From assembly GCF_001713355.1 (NCBI RefSeq), contig NZ_CP016448.1, forward strand, positions 3,534,001-3,598,000: a DNA stretch of 64,000 nt, read 5' to 3'. Shown here in pieces: positions 27,037 through 35,999 of the stretch (position 1 is its first letter; each line of letters begins with the position of its first letter). Position numbers and translations under genes: made by a program. The notes beneath the pieces are model-generated. The model did not search any database and was not told the origin of the DNA. It saw nothing but the letters and a program-made list of their open reading frames with translations. Source of the stretch: Methyloversatilis sp. RAC08 (GTDB taxonomy: Bacteria; Pseudomonadota; Gammaproteobacteria; Burkholderiales; Rhodocyclaceae).

Positions 27037-28794
27037 TCAATCTTTCAGCAGCTTGAACACCCACATCGAGCCGCCCTGGTTCAGGTAGGAAACCTTCTTG
27101 GCGACGTCGCCGCCCCACAGCGGGACTGCGCCGCCCCAACCGGCCGTCACGGCGATGTACTGTTCGCCGTCCTGATCCCAGGTGATCGGGGGGGCCACGA
27201 TGCCGGTGCCGACCTGGAAGGACCACACTTCCTTGCCGGTCTTGGCATCCGCTGCCTTCAGGTAGCCCTCGGGCGTGCCCCAGAACACGAGGCCGCCGCG
27301 GGTCACCATCGCGCCACCCCACAGCGGGGCGTTGTTGCGGACTTCCCATACGATCTTGCCGGTCTTCGGATCGACGGCACGCAGCGCGCCGATGTAGTCG
27401 CCGCCGATCTCCTTGGCGTCCAGCGTCTTGATCGTGAAGCCGGCACCCAGGTAGGCCGCACCCTTCTTGTAGGTGATCGGCTCGTTCCAGATTTCCATGC
27501 CCCACTCATTGGACGGCACGTAGAACAGACCGGTATCCGGGCTGTAGGCCATCGGCATCTGGTTCTTGCCGCCCAGGAAGGAAGGTGTGGCGAACACGAC
27601 ACTGCCCTTCTTGCCGTCAGCGCCCGCGCTCGGGTCGCCCGGGCGGTTCGCCGGGTCATAGATCGGGCGACCGTTTTCGTCCAGACCCTTGGCCCAATTC
27701 AGGGCCTTGACGAACGGGAAGCCGCGCTCGAACTTGCCGGTGTTGGCGTCCAGCACGTAGAAGAACCCGTTGCGGTCGGCCTTGCCGCCCATGCGCTTGC
27801 CGTTCATGTCGAAGGTGACGAATTCATTCACACCGTCGTAGTCCCAGCCGTCGTTCGGTGTGCTCTGGAAGTGCCACTTTATCTCGCCGGTCTTGACGTC
27901 GATCGCGACGGTGGAGCATGAATACAGGTTGTCGCCCGGGCGCAGGTGGCTGTTCCACGGCGCAGGATTGCCGGTGCCGAAGTAGGCGAGGCCGGTCTTC
28001 GCGTCATAGGTGCCGCCCAGCCACGTCGCAGCGCCGCCGACCTTCCACAGGTCGCCCGGCCACGTGGCATTGGTCGTGCCGCTGATGCCGGCTTCGGTCT
28101 TGTTGCCGTCGGCGTCGTACCTGTAGCCCATGTGACCTTCGATGGTCGGGCGCATCCAGACCATCTTGCCGGTCTTCGGGTCACGTGCCTCGACGCGGCC
28201 GATGATGCCGAACTCGCCACCGGACACACCGGTCAGCAGCAGACCGCCGGCGATGATGGGCGCTGCCGACGACGAATAGCCGGCCTGGTAGTCGTCGATC
28301 TTTTCTTTCCACACGACCTTGCCGGTGGCCTGATCCAGCGCGATGAGCTGGGCGTCGAGCGTGGCGTAGATGATGAGGTTGTCAAAGGCCGCAGCACCGC
28401 GGTTGATCACGTCGCAGCAGGGCATGATGCCTTCAGGCAGACGGTGTTCGTAGGTCCACAGGCGCTTGCCGGTCTTGGCATCGAGCGCGAACACGCGGGA
28501 GTACGAGGCGGTGACGAACATCTTGCCGTCGATGATGAGCGGCTGCGCTTCCTGACCGCGCTGCTTTTCGCCGCCATACGAATACGACCAGGCGGGCACC
28601 AGACGCTTCACATTCTTCGGAGTGATCTGCTTGAGCGGGCTGAAACGCTGACCCTCGGTTCCCATGCCCCACGAAAGAACGTTACCTGTGGTTTTGGCGT
28701 CATTCACGATGTCGGCGTCCGTCACACCGGCATACGCGATGGAGCTGTGCGCGCAGGCGGTGAGGACGAGCGCTGCAAGAGCAGTTCTTTTCAT
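27037..28794 (-). CDS. PQQ-dependent alcohol (methanol/ethanol family) dehydrogenase, predicted lanthanide type
   Basis: Periplasmic quinoprotein of 585 residues with a signal peptide (1-22) and eight-bladed propeller WxxW/YDAKTGK repeats. The adjacent cysteine pair (126-127, [10 protein letters not shown]), metal-ligand Glu in SGGEFG (194) and Asn in GTGNPAPWN (276) are present. The catalytic Asp 318 sits in GWDYDGVNE, and Asp 320 two residues later is the extra ligand that marks lanthanide-dependent enzymes. Overall wording ([41 protein letters not shown]-like) is closer to ExaA/PedH/MDH2-type alcohol dehydrogenases than to XoxF. Substrate, methanol or longer alcohols, is not decided by sequence. 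No cytochrome gene is adjacent. Start ATG 28794 has a GGAG site. Confidence 0.9.
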   Translation of the reverse strand: MKRTALAALVLTACAHSSIAYAGVTDADIVNDAKTTGNVLSWGMGTEGQRFSPLKQITPKNVKRLVPAWSYSYGGEKQRGQEAQPLIIDGKMFVTASYSRVFALDAKTGKRLWTYEHRLPEGIMPCCDVINRGAAAFDNLIIYATLDAQLIALDQATGKVVWKEKIDDYQAGYSSSAAPIIAGGLLLTGVSGGEFGIIGRVEARDPKTGKMVWMRPTIEGHMGYRYDADGNKTEAGISGTTNATWPGDLWKVGGAATWLGGTYDAKTGLAYFGTGNPAPWNSHLRPGDNLYSCSTVAIDVKTGEIKWHFQSTPNDGWDYDGVNEFVTFDMNGKRMGGKADRNGFFYVLDANTGKFERGFPFVKALNWAKGLDENGRPIYDPANRPGDPSAGADGKKGSVVFATPSFLGGKNQMPMAYSPDTGLFYVPSNEWGMEIWNEPITYKKGAAYLGAGFTIKTLDAKEIGGDYIGALRAVDPKTGKIVWEVRNNAPLWGGAMVTRGGLVFWGTPEGYLKAADAKTGKEVWSFQVGTGIVAPPITWDQDGEQYIAVTAGWGGAVPLWGGDVAKKVSYLNQGGSMWVFKLLKD

Positions 28795-29332
28795 GGATGG
28801 TCTCCTCTGATTTGGATCAGTCGTCTGACTGTCGGATTTTTCGTCGCAACGAGCGACGCCCAAGTGTTGCAAAACGCATGCCATTTATCGGGGTTGCACC
28901 AAAATTCCGGCTCGGGATCGCCAGGCGGGCGGCTGTTCCGGCAGGCATGGCAAAGCCCGGGAGAAGGGATGTCTTCCCTGAGCCGCGCGGACAAAGGCCC
29001 TGCGGTGGGTAGGTCTTCTGGCGGAGTGCGGATGCGGCGTGGATAACGGAACGAGACGGGCGGTCGCGTTCGCGCCGGACAACTTCCGGTGACGGTTGCA
29101 CAAGCGGCTGACCCGTCCGGATTTCAACCGATTCATGCAAATCGTTCGTACAGATATCGAACGTCCGCCAGAGGGGTTGTCCCGGCGAGGGCAGGGTGAC
29201 GCCCCGATTCATCGGGGATTTCTTCACCGCTGCCACCGGCGCATCAGCACGTTCTGGGCATGCGCGGCGCGAACGCAATCCCGACGAAGCATTCGTCGAA
29301 TGCGCTCTTCGCGTTCGTGTACTCGTTGGTTT
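28795..29332. other. intergenic region upstream of the PQQ dehydrogenase
   Basis: About 540 bases without a gene I can support. It must contain the dehydrogenase promoter near its left end. A perfect inverted repeat, CCCCGAT then ATCGGGG with a two-base loop, lies at 29202-29217 and is followed by ATTTCTTC. A smaller one, GCATTCG/GAATGC, is near 29289-29303. Neither can be assigned a regulator from sequence alone. Confidence 0.4.
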
Positions 29333-29354
29333 GCCGGGGCAAGGCTGCCCCGGC
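29333..29354 (-). terminator. terminator-like hairpin after rhlE
   Basis: A perfect 9-bp stem GCCGGGGCA / TGCCCCGGC with a four-base loop lies two bases beyond the rhlE stop codon. It lacks a strong T-run on the minus strand, so it may be a stabilising 3' hairpin or a weak terminator. Confidence 0.5.
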
Positions 29355-29356
29355 GG

Positions 29357-30841
29357 TCAGCGCTTGCCGTTGCCGCCCAGCAATGCGGCAACCTGTCGCT
29401 TGCCACGCCGGGCGCCACCTGCGGTGCCGTCGGACGTTGCGGCCGGGACATCGCCGGAAGGCAGTGATTCGTAAGGCTTGCTGAAGTCGAAACCGTCCGC
29501 CGCAACCTGGCTGGCGGATGAACGCGGACTGCGCGGCGGACGCACTGCGTCGCCCGGCGACGACCGGCTGCGGCGAGCTGCGCTTTCCGGCCGTTCCGGC
29601 CGCTCACCGCTGCTGACGGCACGCTCCCGCGGGCGCTCGCCACCACGCGCTTCGCGCGGACTCGATTCGCGCGCTTCGCGCTGTCGGGCGCGGCCGGGGT
29701 CGAAGCCTTCCGGCGTTGCCGGTTCGATTTCCTTGCGGATGAGCTTTTCGATGTCGGCCACACGGCCGCGCTCTTCCGGCGCCATCAGCGAGATCGCTTC
29801 GCCGCTGCGCCCGGCTCGGCCAGTGCGGCCTATACGGTGTACATAATCTTCCGCGTTGTGCGGCAACTCGAAATTGATGACGAAGGGCAGGTCCTCGATG
29901 TCGAGTCCGCGCGCTGCGACGTCGGTCGCGACCAGCACGCGCACGGCACCGCTCTTGAACGCCTCCAGCGCTTCGGTGCGCTGCTGCTGGCTCTTGTCGC
30001 CGTGGATGGCGTCGGCTGCAACACCCTGACGGATCAGATGTACGGCCAGCCGGCTGGCGCCGAACTTGGTATTGACGAACACCAGCGCCTGACGCGACAC
30101 GTAGTCGGGCTGCGTCAGCAGGTGCGTCAGCAGCGCACGCTTGTCGTCGGTCGCGCAGGCGTGCACCTTGTGCGTGACGGTTTCGGCAGTGGCATTGCGG
30201 CGTGCGACTTCGATCAGCTGCGGGTCGCGCAACATGGCCTGCGCAAGCTTCTTGATTTCTTCCGAGAAGGTGGCCGAAAACAGCAGGCTCTGCCGCTGTG
30301 CGGGCAGCAGTGCGAGGATGCGCTTGATGTCCGGGATGAAACCCATGTCCAGCATGCGGTCTGCTTCGTCCAGCACCAGCATCTGAACCTGGCCGAGCGC
30401 GATGCTCTTGCCTTCGACGTGATCGAGCAGGCGACCCGGCGTGGCGACGACGATTTCGCGGCCTTCGCGCAACTCCTTCACTTGTGCCTTCATGTCCACG
30501 CCGCCGTAGATGCAGACCGAACGCAGCGGCAGGTGCTTCGAATAGGTGCGCACGCTTTCGTGCACCTGCATCGCCAGTTCGCGCGTCGGGCAGACGATCA
30601 GCGCGCGTACCGGGTGGCGTGCGGGCGATGGCGAGCTGCTGGCGTGCGGCGCAAGGCGCTGCAGCAGTGGCAGCGTGAAACTGGCGGTCTTGCCAGTGCC
30701 GGTCTGGGCGCCGCCCATGACGTCGCGGCCCGCGAGCACGATGGGAATGGCCTGGGCCTGAATGGGGGTCGGCACGGTGTAGCCGGTGTCTGCGACAGCG
30801 CGCAGCAATTCGGGGATGAGCCCGAGTTCTTCAAACGACAT
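29357..30841 (-). CDS. rhlE: DEAD-box ATP-dependent RNA helicase, RhlE type
   Basis: A 494-residue RNA helicase. Motifs in order: Q-motif TVPTPIQAQAIP, AQTGTGKT (motif I), PTRELAMQV (Ia), VLDEADRMLDMGF (DEAD box), SATF (III), VATDVAARGLDI (V) and HRIGRTGRAG (VI). The C-terminal tail (about 385-494) is Arg/Ser/Glu-rich low complexity, as in RhlE proteins involved in RNA turnover and ribosome assembly. The frame continues 13 codons upstream; ATG 30841 (MSFEELGL) is the family start. Monocistronic. Confidence 0.92.
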   Translation of the reverse strand: MSFEELGLIPELLRAVADTGYTVPTPIQAQAIPIVLAGRDVMGGAQTGTGKTASFTLPLLQRLAPHASSSPSPARHPVRALIVCPTRELAMQVHESVRTYSKHLPLRSVCIYGGVDMKAQVKELREGREIVVATPGRLLDHVEGKSIALGQVQMLVLDEADRMLDMGFIPDIKRILALLPAQRQSLLFSATFSEEIKKLAQAMLRDPQLIEVARRNATAETVTHKVHACATDDKRALLTHLLTQPDYVSRQALVFVNTKFGASRLAVHLIRQGVAADAIHGDKSQQQRTEALEAFKSGAVRVLVATDVAARGLDIEDLPFVINFELPHNAEDYVHRIGRTGRAGRSGEAISLMAPEERGRVADIEKLIRKEIEPATPEGFDPGRARQREARESSPREARGGERPRERAVSSGERPERPESAARRSRSSPGDAVRPPRSPRSSASQVAADGFDFSKPYESLPSGDVPAATSDGTAGGARRGKRQVAALLGGNGKR

Positions 30842-31141
30842 GTATGCGAAGCTCTTTGTGTAAGGACTTCCGCCTGGCATGCCGGTTCAGGCTGGGGAAA
30901 TCGGTTCCGGAAAACCCGGCGCGAGTGCGCGCCAACGTAAGCTTGGCGCGGGTATCGAGCCCGGGGCGCAGGCGCCTGGGCGGGAGAAGTGGAGGATCTG
31001 GCCGGGCAATCCGGCCGGATCGGAAACTCCGGGCCGCGCCATGACCGGCGAGGCGACTGCGCGCGCATTATCGCACAGTGCAGGGTCGCGCCTCCGCGTG
31101 GCGCTGATTCGCAGTTCAGGAGCCCGAGCGCGACCTCGTGC

Positions 31142-31345
31142 GGGCTTGCTGCGGGAGCGCCGCCCATGGCAGCGGCGGCCTGTTGCAGCGGCGGCCTCGC
31201 CGCGATAGTGCCGTGACCATCATTGTGCAGAGTGCGTATCGCGGCGAGGCCGCCGCTCCCACAGGGGCCGCTCCCACAGGCGCCGGCCGTTCCCAAAGGG
31301 CAGCCCCCGCAACCGGGAACTGCCCTGTAGCCGCCGCTCCCCTCA
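31142..31345. repeat. REP-like palindromic element, copy A
   Basis: Core at 31187-31257: two exact 20-base arms (left 31187-31206, right 31238-31257, core sequence GGCGGCCTCGCCGCGAT and its complement) flank 31 bases. Single GCTCCCACAG units follow at about 31254-31280, and diverged ones lie on both sides. Arms and interior closely match copy B near 48622-48707, so this is a dispersed repeat family, like bacterial REP doublets. It fills most of the gap between rhlE and rlmM. No RAYT transposase is seen. Confidence 0.75.
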
Positions 31346-32443
31346 GCCGTGCCGCCGCCGGGCGGATGCGGATTTGCCGGGCACGCCCAGGTAACCGGTG
31401 ACTTCCTCGCGGTCGTGGTAGAGCTGGCGGAAACGCAGTTCGTGCTTCTTGTCGACCGATTCCAGCGCCTCGGCGATCAGGTCGGAGCACAGCTGCAGTT
31501 CTTCATAACGCCGCTTCATCGGCAGCTTCAGGTTGAAGATGGCGTGCTGGCACAGGCCCTGCGCGATCCAGCGCGCGACCAGTGCGGCGACGCGGCGCGG
31601 CTGTTCGACCATGTCGCACACCAGCCAGTCGACCGGCTTGCGCGGCACAAAACGGAAACCATCTTCCTTCTTGTGCCGCACCTGGCCGGTTTCGAGCAAT
31701 TCGGGCTTCATCGGCCCGTTGTCTACCGCAGTCACTTCGAAATGGCGCGACACGAGGTGCCAGGTCCAGCCTCCCGGTGCAGCACCGAGGTCGACGGCGC
31801 TCATGCCGGGCTTGATCAGCCGTTCCTGTTCGTCTTCGGTCAGCAGGCTGTGAAACGCTTCGGCCAGCTTCAGCGTGGAGCGCGACGGCGCCTCGCGCGG
31901 CATGCGCAGGCGCGGAATGCCACCCGGCCACTCGCTGCGCCGGCCCGGCCAGGACAGCGCCACGGTGGCGCGGTCGGCGGCGGTGAAGAAGATGTGCAGG
32001 CGCGGCGCATCGCGGTCGTCGCTGAAGGCGTTGGCCGTTTCGAGCGCCTGACTGACGAAGCCTTCCAGCTTGCGGCTGAGGCCGGACAGCGCCTTCACCT
32101 TGTCGGTGTCCGGCGTTTCGATCAGGAAGTCGCTGAAGCCCGGCGCCAGTTCGAGAGCGGCTTCGACCACCGGCGTGACGCGGTCGCGCGGTGTCATGCC
32201 TTCGACGGTACGGCCCGCCCACACCAGCTGGCGCGCAAAGGTGAGGTCCTGCCAGCTCAGCTTGCGCATCAAGGCGCTCAGCGTGCGCGCATCGGCAAAC
32301 GCCTCTACGTAGCCACTGCCGGCTTCGGCCTGCGGTTCGATCATCTGGCCGGCGTCGCCGCAGCGGTCCATGATCTCCTGCGCGCATTCGCGTTCGAAGC
32401 CGGCGCGGCAATACAGCAGCAGGCCGAGGGGATTTGTTTTCAA
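31343..32443 (-). CDS. rlmM: 23S rRNA C2498 2'-O-ribose methyltransferase RlmM
   Basis: A 366-residue methyltransferase modifying C2498 of 23S rRNA. An N-terminal THUMP-like part (LLLYCRAGFERECAQEIMDRCG) precedes a Rossmann SAM domain with AVDLGAAPGGWTWHL (about residues 218-232), VDNGPM, and the catalytic region DWLVCDMVEQPRRVA followed by FNLKLPMKRR (catalytic Lys). Length matches E. coli RlmM. The apparent start is TTG at 32443; no ATG or GTG is available close by in frame. A REP-like element abuts its 3' end. Confidence 0.9.
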   Translation of the reverse strand: MKTNPLGLLLYCRAGFERECAQEIMDRCGDAGQMIEPQAEAGSGYVEAFADARTLSALMRKLSWQDLTFARQLVWAGRTVEGMTPRDRVTPVVEAALELAPGFSDFLIETPDTDKVKALSGLSRKLEGFVSQALETANAFSDDRDAPRLHIFFTAADRATVALSWPGRRSEWPGGIPRLRMPREAPSRSTLKLAEAFHSLLTEDEQERLIKPGMSAVDLGAAPGGWTWHLVSRHFEVTAVDNGPMKPELLETGQVRHKKEDGFRFVPRKPVDWLVCDMVEQPRRVAALVARWIAQGLCQHAIFNLKLPMKRRYEELQLCSDLIAEALESVDKKHELRFRQLYHDREEVTGYLGVPGKSASARRRHG

Positions 32444-32553
32444 GGTGTGTCCGTTCAGGGTGAATCCGTGCCGGGCCGACCGGTCTGTGATACATGTCGC
32501 GCTCTTGGGAACGCAATCCGGTCTGCCGCATGAATCTTACGAAAGTTACCGGA

Positions 32554-33612
32554 ATGAAGGATGTCGGCACGAAGGATATCGCGCGCCGACGTCTCGGCCG
32601 CTCGACGCTTGAAGTCCCGGCCATCGCGCTGGGCACGATGACCTTCGGTCAGCAGGTCGACGAGCGCACGGCCCACGCCATCATGGACGAAGCCTTCGAG
32701 GCCGGCATCGACTTTCTCGACGCGGCCGAAATGTACCCGGTCCCGGCGCGCGCGCAAACCTTCGGCGACACCGAACGCATCGTCGGCAGCTGGCTGGCGC
32801 GCCGTCCGCGCGAGTCGGTCATCGTCGCGACCAAGGTGGCCGGACCGGCACGCGGCATCGAATGGATACGCGGCGGGCCGCTGGCGCTGGATGAAAGCAA
32901 TATCCGGCAGGCGGTCGAAGGATCGCTCGCGCGGCTGCGCACTGACTACATTGACCTGTACCAGATCCACTGGCCGGCGCGCAACGTGCCGATGTTCGGC
33001 CAGTATGAGTACGACCCGGGCGGCGAGCGCGAGGCGGAGTCGCTGCGCAGCCAGCTCGAGGCGCTGGGCCGGCTGATCGAGGAAGGCAAGATCCGCCATG
33101 TCGGCGTGTCGAACGAAACGCCGTGGGGCCTGATGACCTGCCTGCGCCTCGCCGACGAAGGTCTGCCGCGCGTGGTGAGCATCCAGAACGCCTACCACCT
33201 GATGAACCGCACGTTTGACGTCGGCCTGTCCGAGGTATGTACGCGCGAGCAGGTGTCGCTGCTGGCGTACTCGCCACTTGGCTTCGGCCACCTGACCGGC
33301 AAGTACGCCGAACGCGCCGACGCGGCCGGTCGCATCACCGAATTTCCGCAGTTCGGCCAGCGCTACTTCAAGGAAAACGTGGCGCCCGCTTCGCGCGCCT
33401 ATGCCCAGCTGGCGCATGAACACGGACTGACGCCGACCCAGCTGGCGCTCGCGTTCTGCTATCGGCGCCACGCCGTGGCGAGTACCCTGATAGGAGTGAC
33501 CACGCGCACCCAGTTGCGGGAAAATATCGATGCATGGACCGTAACGCTGTCGAACGCGCTGAACGAAGCCATCGACGCGCTGCACCTGCGCTACACCAAC
33601 CCGGCGCCGTGA
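32554..33612 (+). CDS. aldo/keto reductase
   Basis: NADP(H)-dependent oxidoreductase with a TIM-barrel fold. Landmarks are RRLGRSTLEVPAIALGTMTFG near the start, FLDAAEMYPVPARAQTFGDTERIVG (catalytic Asp/Tyr), TKVAGP (catalytic Lys), and IDLYQIHWPARN (catalytic His). It resembles the Tas/YghZ group. The frame is open from 32494, but the first 20 codons are not family-like. ATG 32554 gives 352 residues; ATG 32530 is an alternative. It is divergent from rlmM. The natural substrate is unknown. Confidence 0.88.
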   Translation: MKDVGTKDIARRRLGRSTLEVPAIALGTMTFGQQVDERTAHAIMDEAFEAGIDFLDAAEMYPVPARAQTFGDTERIVGSWLARRPRESVIVATKVAGPARGIEWIRGGPLALDESNIRQAVEGSLARLRTDYIDLYQIHWPARNVPMFGQYEYDPGGEREAESLRSQLEALGRLIEEGKIRHVGVSNETPWGLMTCLRLADEGLPRVVSIQNAYHLMNRTFDVGLSEVCTREQVSLLAYSPLGFGHLTGKYAERADAAGRITEFPQFGQRYFKENVAPASRAYAQLAHEHGLTPTQLALAFCYRRHAVASTLIGVTTRTQLRENIDAWTVTLSNALNEAIDALHLRYTNPAP

Positions 33613-33650
33613 CCGGGCGCCCTGCCATGTTGTACAGAGGAGATCTACGG

Positions 33651-35030
33651 ATGTTCATCAAGCCGTTAGCCGCGTTGATCGCGGCCAGCGTCATGCTCGC
33701 GCCGATGTCGGCGGGCGCCAACACAGCAAACCCCAAGCCGGCGGCCAGCGCCAAGGCAAGCAAGCCGGCTGCGAAGGCCAGCGCAAAAAGCACCAAGGTC
33801 GCCGCGCCGAAGGAAGCCGCCGAAGTCGAACTGGCCCACGGTCTGGATGAGGCCGCGGCACTCGCCCTGCAGGCGCTGGTTGATGACTTCAATGCCGGCG
33901 GCAAGGCCAAGCAGAAGATCGTGCTCAGCACGCGCAACTGGGAAGACGCAGACGCTGCGGTTCCCACGCTCCCGGCCATGCTGGTGCTCGACGACGGCGC
34001 GCGTCAGCGCTTTCTGGACGGCAAGCCGCGCTACACCCCGCTGCATCAGGTGATGACGATCGCCAAGGAAAAGTTCGCGCATGCAGCCATCCCTGCGCCG
34101 ATGCCCCCCTATCTGAATGGCGCGAAAGGCCGTCTGAACGCGCTGCCGATCGGGCTCACGACGCCGGTCATGTTCTACAACCGCGACGCCTTCAGCCGCG
34201 TCGGGCTTGACCCGAACGTGCCGCCGACCCACTGGTTCTCACTGCAGGAAGCGCTTGGCACGCTGCGCGATGGCGGCTACGCCTGCCCCTACACCAGCGC
34301 GCGCCCGACGCAGATCCACGTGGACAACATCAGCGCCTGGCATAACGAGCCGTTCGCGCGCAAACAGGGCAAGACCGGCGAGGCGCTTGCGATCAACGGC
34401 CTCGTGCAGGTGAAGCATCTGGCCATGATGTCCTCCTGGTACAAGAGCCGCTACCTGCACATTTTCGGACGCGCCGACGAGGCGGTGCCGATGTTCGCCG
34501 GCGGCCAGTGCCAGGTGCTGACGGCACGTTCCTCGGCCTGGCCGCAGATCAAGCGCGACGCCAAGTTCGACATCGGTGTCGCGGCGCTGCCTTTCCACGA
34601 AGACATCCGCAATGCGCCGCGCCACACGCTGGCAGATGGCGCGAGCCTGTGGGTGAGCGCCGGGCGTGGTGCCGAGGAAACGCGCACCATCGCGCGCTTT
34701 GTCACCTTCCTGCTCGATCCGGACCGCCAGGCCCAGTGGTCGCTTGCCACCGGCTTCATCCCGCTGAACCGCGCCGGCATGGTGGCCATCAGTCCGGTCG
34801 ATGCGCCGACCGCCGACAGCGTCGCGCGGGTGGCGCTGCGCCAGCTGGCCGGGCGCGCCGGTGCGAAGGACGAACAGACCAGCCACGCGGCCAGCAATCC
34901 GCGCGTGCGCGCGGTGCTCGACGAAGAACTGGAAGAGCTGTGGGCCGACCGCAAGCCGGCCAAGGCCGTGCTCGACACGGCAGTCCTGAGGGCAGGCCCA
35001 TGTGTGACGTCGATCAACTCGTCCTGCTGA
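33651..35030 (+). CDS. UgpB-like periplasmic solute-binding protein
   Basis: A 459-residue family-1 extracellular solute-binding protein. The signal peptide is residues 1-23 (ending SAGAN), followed by an Ala/Lys-rich linker (25-60). The binding domain contains the UgpB-like LPIGLTTPVMFYNRDAFSRVGLDP and AMFAGGQ-like FAGGQCQVL segments. The neighbouring ugpQ and glpK suggest a glycerol-3-phosphate or glycerophosphodiester ligand. However, no ugpA, E or C permease genes are nearby, so transport partners would have to be elsewhere. A GAGGAGAT site precedes ATG 33651. Its 3' end overlaps the next small gene by 31 bases. Confidence 0.8.
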   Translation: MFIKPLAALIAASVMLAPMSAGANTANPKPAASAKASKPAAKASAKSTKVAAPKEAAEVELAHGLDEAAALALQALVDDFNAGGKAKQKIVLSTRNWEDADAAVPTLPAMLVLDDGARQRFLDGKPRYTPLHQVMTIAKEKFAHAAIPAPMPPYLNGAKGRLNALPIGLTTPVMFYNRDAFSRVGLDPNVPPTHWFSLQEALGTLRDGGYACPYTSARPTQIHVDNISAWHNEPFARKQGKTGEALAINGLVQVKHLAMMSSWYKSRYLHIFGRADEAVPMFAGGQCQVLTARSSAWPQIKRDAKFDIGVAALPFHEDIRNAPRHTLADGASLWVSAGRGAEETRTIARFVTFLLDPDRQAQWSLATGFIPLNRAGMVAISPVDAPTADSVARVALRQLAGRAGAKDEQTSHAASNPRVRAVLDEELEELWADRKPAKAVLDTAVLRAGPCVTSINSSC

Positions 35031-35236
35031 TCCGCTCGGCCCGCGAGGACGCAACGGTTGGCGAGCCGCTGCGCCGGCTGCTCGCGCTCGACGACGCGGC
35101 GCGCGTCAAGGCGATCGAGAAGTGGGTGCGCGAGGGCGTGGCTGCCGGCACGTCGGTGGACATGCTGACCGCCATCGCCTGGCTGACCGACGACGACATC
35201 GCGCGTCAGGCGCGCGAACTGCTCGATCCGGCCTGA
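35000..35236 (+). CDS. small hypothetical protein (78 aa)
   Basis: Seventy-eight residues, highly helical and acidic: MCDVDQLVLLIRSAREDATVGEP, then AIEKWVREGV and DDDIARQARELLDPA. It overlaps the ubiquitous 3' end of the upstream binding protein in another frame and lies ten bases before ugpQ. This compact arrangement supports it being expressed within the operon. No family recognised. Confidence 0.55.
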   Translation: MCDVDQLVLLIRSAREDATVGEPLRRLLALDDAARVKAIEKWVREGVAAGTSVDMLTAIAWLTDDDIARQARELLDPA

Positions 35237-35246
35237 AGCGGACCCG

Positions 35247-35999
35247 ATGACGTCCAGGCGGTCGCCCTGGCCCTATCCGCTGTGGATCGCCCATCGCGGC
35301 GGTGGCTCGGCGGCGCCGGAAAACACGCTCGCAGCGATCCGTGCCGGCGCGGCAGCCGGCTTCGGCATGGTCGAATTCGACGTCATGCTGAGCGGTGATG
35401 ACGTGCCGCTGCTGATCCATGACGAAACGCTGGAGCGCACGACGGACGGCACGGGCAATGTCAGCGCACACAGCGCCCACGCGCTGCGGCAACTCGATGC
35501 GGGGCGCTGGCACGGCCCGACCTTCGCCGGCGAACGCATTCCGACGCTGGATCAGGCCCTCGATTGCCTGCTGGCGCTGGACATCACCGCCAACATCGAA
35601 ATCAAGCCGGCCACCGGCTTCGAGCGCCGCACCGGCGAAGTCGTCGCGCTCGCGGTCGCGGCACGCTGGCATGCCGGCATGCGGGCGCCGCTGCTGTCCT
35701 CGTTCTCGATGGACGCCCTCGAGGCGGCGCGCGAGGCGGCGCCCGACTTGCCGCGCGGTCTGCTGTTCGAACGGCTGCCGGACGACTGGGCCGCCCGGGT
35801 GCGCGCACACGGCGCGGTGTCGGTGCACTGCGACCAGGCGGCGCTCGATTTGCAGCAACTTCGGGCCGTGCGCGAAACAGGTGTCCCGGTGCTGTGCTAC
35901 ACGGTGAACGACGCTGCGCGCGCCCGAGAGCTGATCGCGGCCGGTGTGGCCGGTCTGTTTACCGACACGCTCGACCTGCCTCAGCGCTGCGCGACATGA
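35247..35999 (+). CDS. ugpQ: glycerophosphodiester phosphodiesterase UgpQ
   Basis: A 250-residue TIM-barrel enzyme that hydrolyses glycerophosphodiesters to glycerol-3-phosphate and an alcohol. The catalytic region is complete: [18 protein letters not shown] (His-Arg, Glu), [27 protein letters not shown] (Glu-Asp metal ligands and second His), and NIEIKP. No signal peptide, so it is cytoplasmic like E. coli UgpQ. Its last 19 bases overlap the 3' end of the convergent glpK gene. Confidence 0.92.
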   Translation: MTSRRSPWPYPLWIAHRGGGSAAPENTLAAIRAGAAAGFGMVEFDVMLSGDDVPLLIHDETLERTTDGTGNVSAHSAHALRQLDAGRWHGPTFAGERIPTLDQALDCLLALDITANIEIKPATGFERRTGEVVALAVAARWHAGMRAPLLSSFSMDALEAAREAAPDLPRGLLFERLPDDWAARVRAHGAVSVHCDQAALDLQQLRAVRETGVPVLCYTVNDAARARELIAAGVAGLFTDTLDLPQRCAT

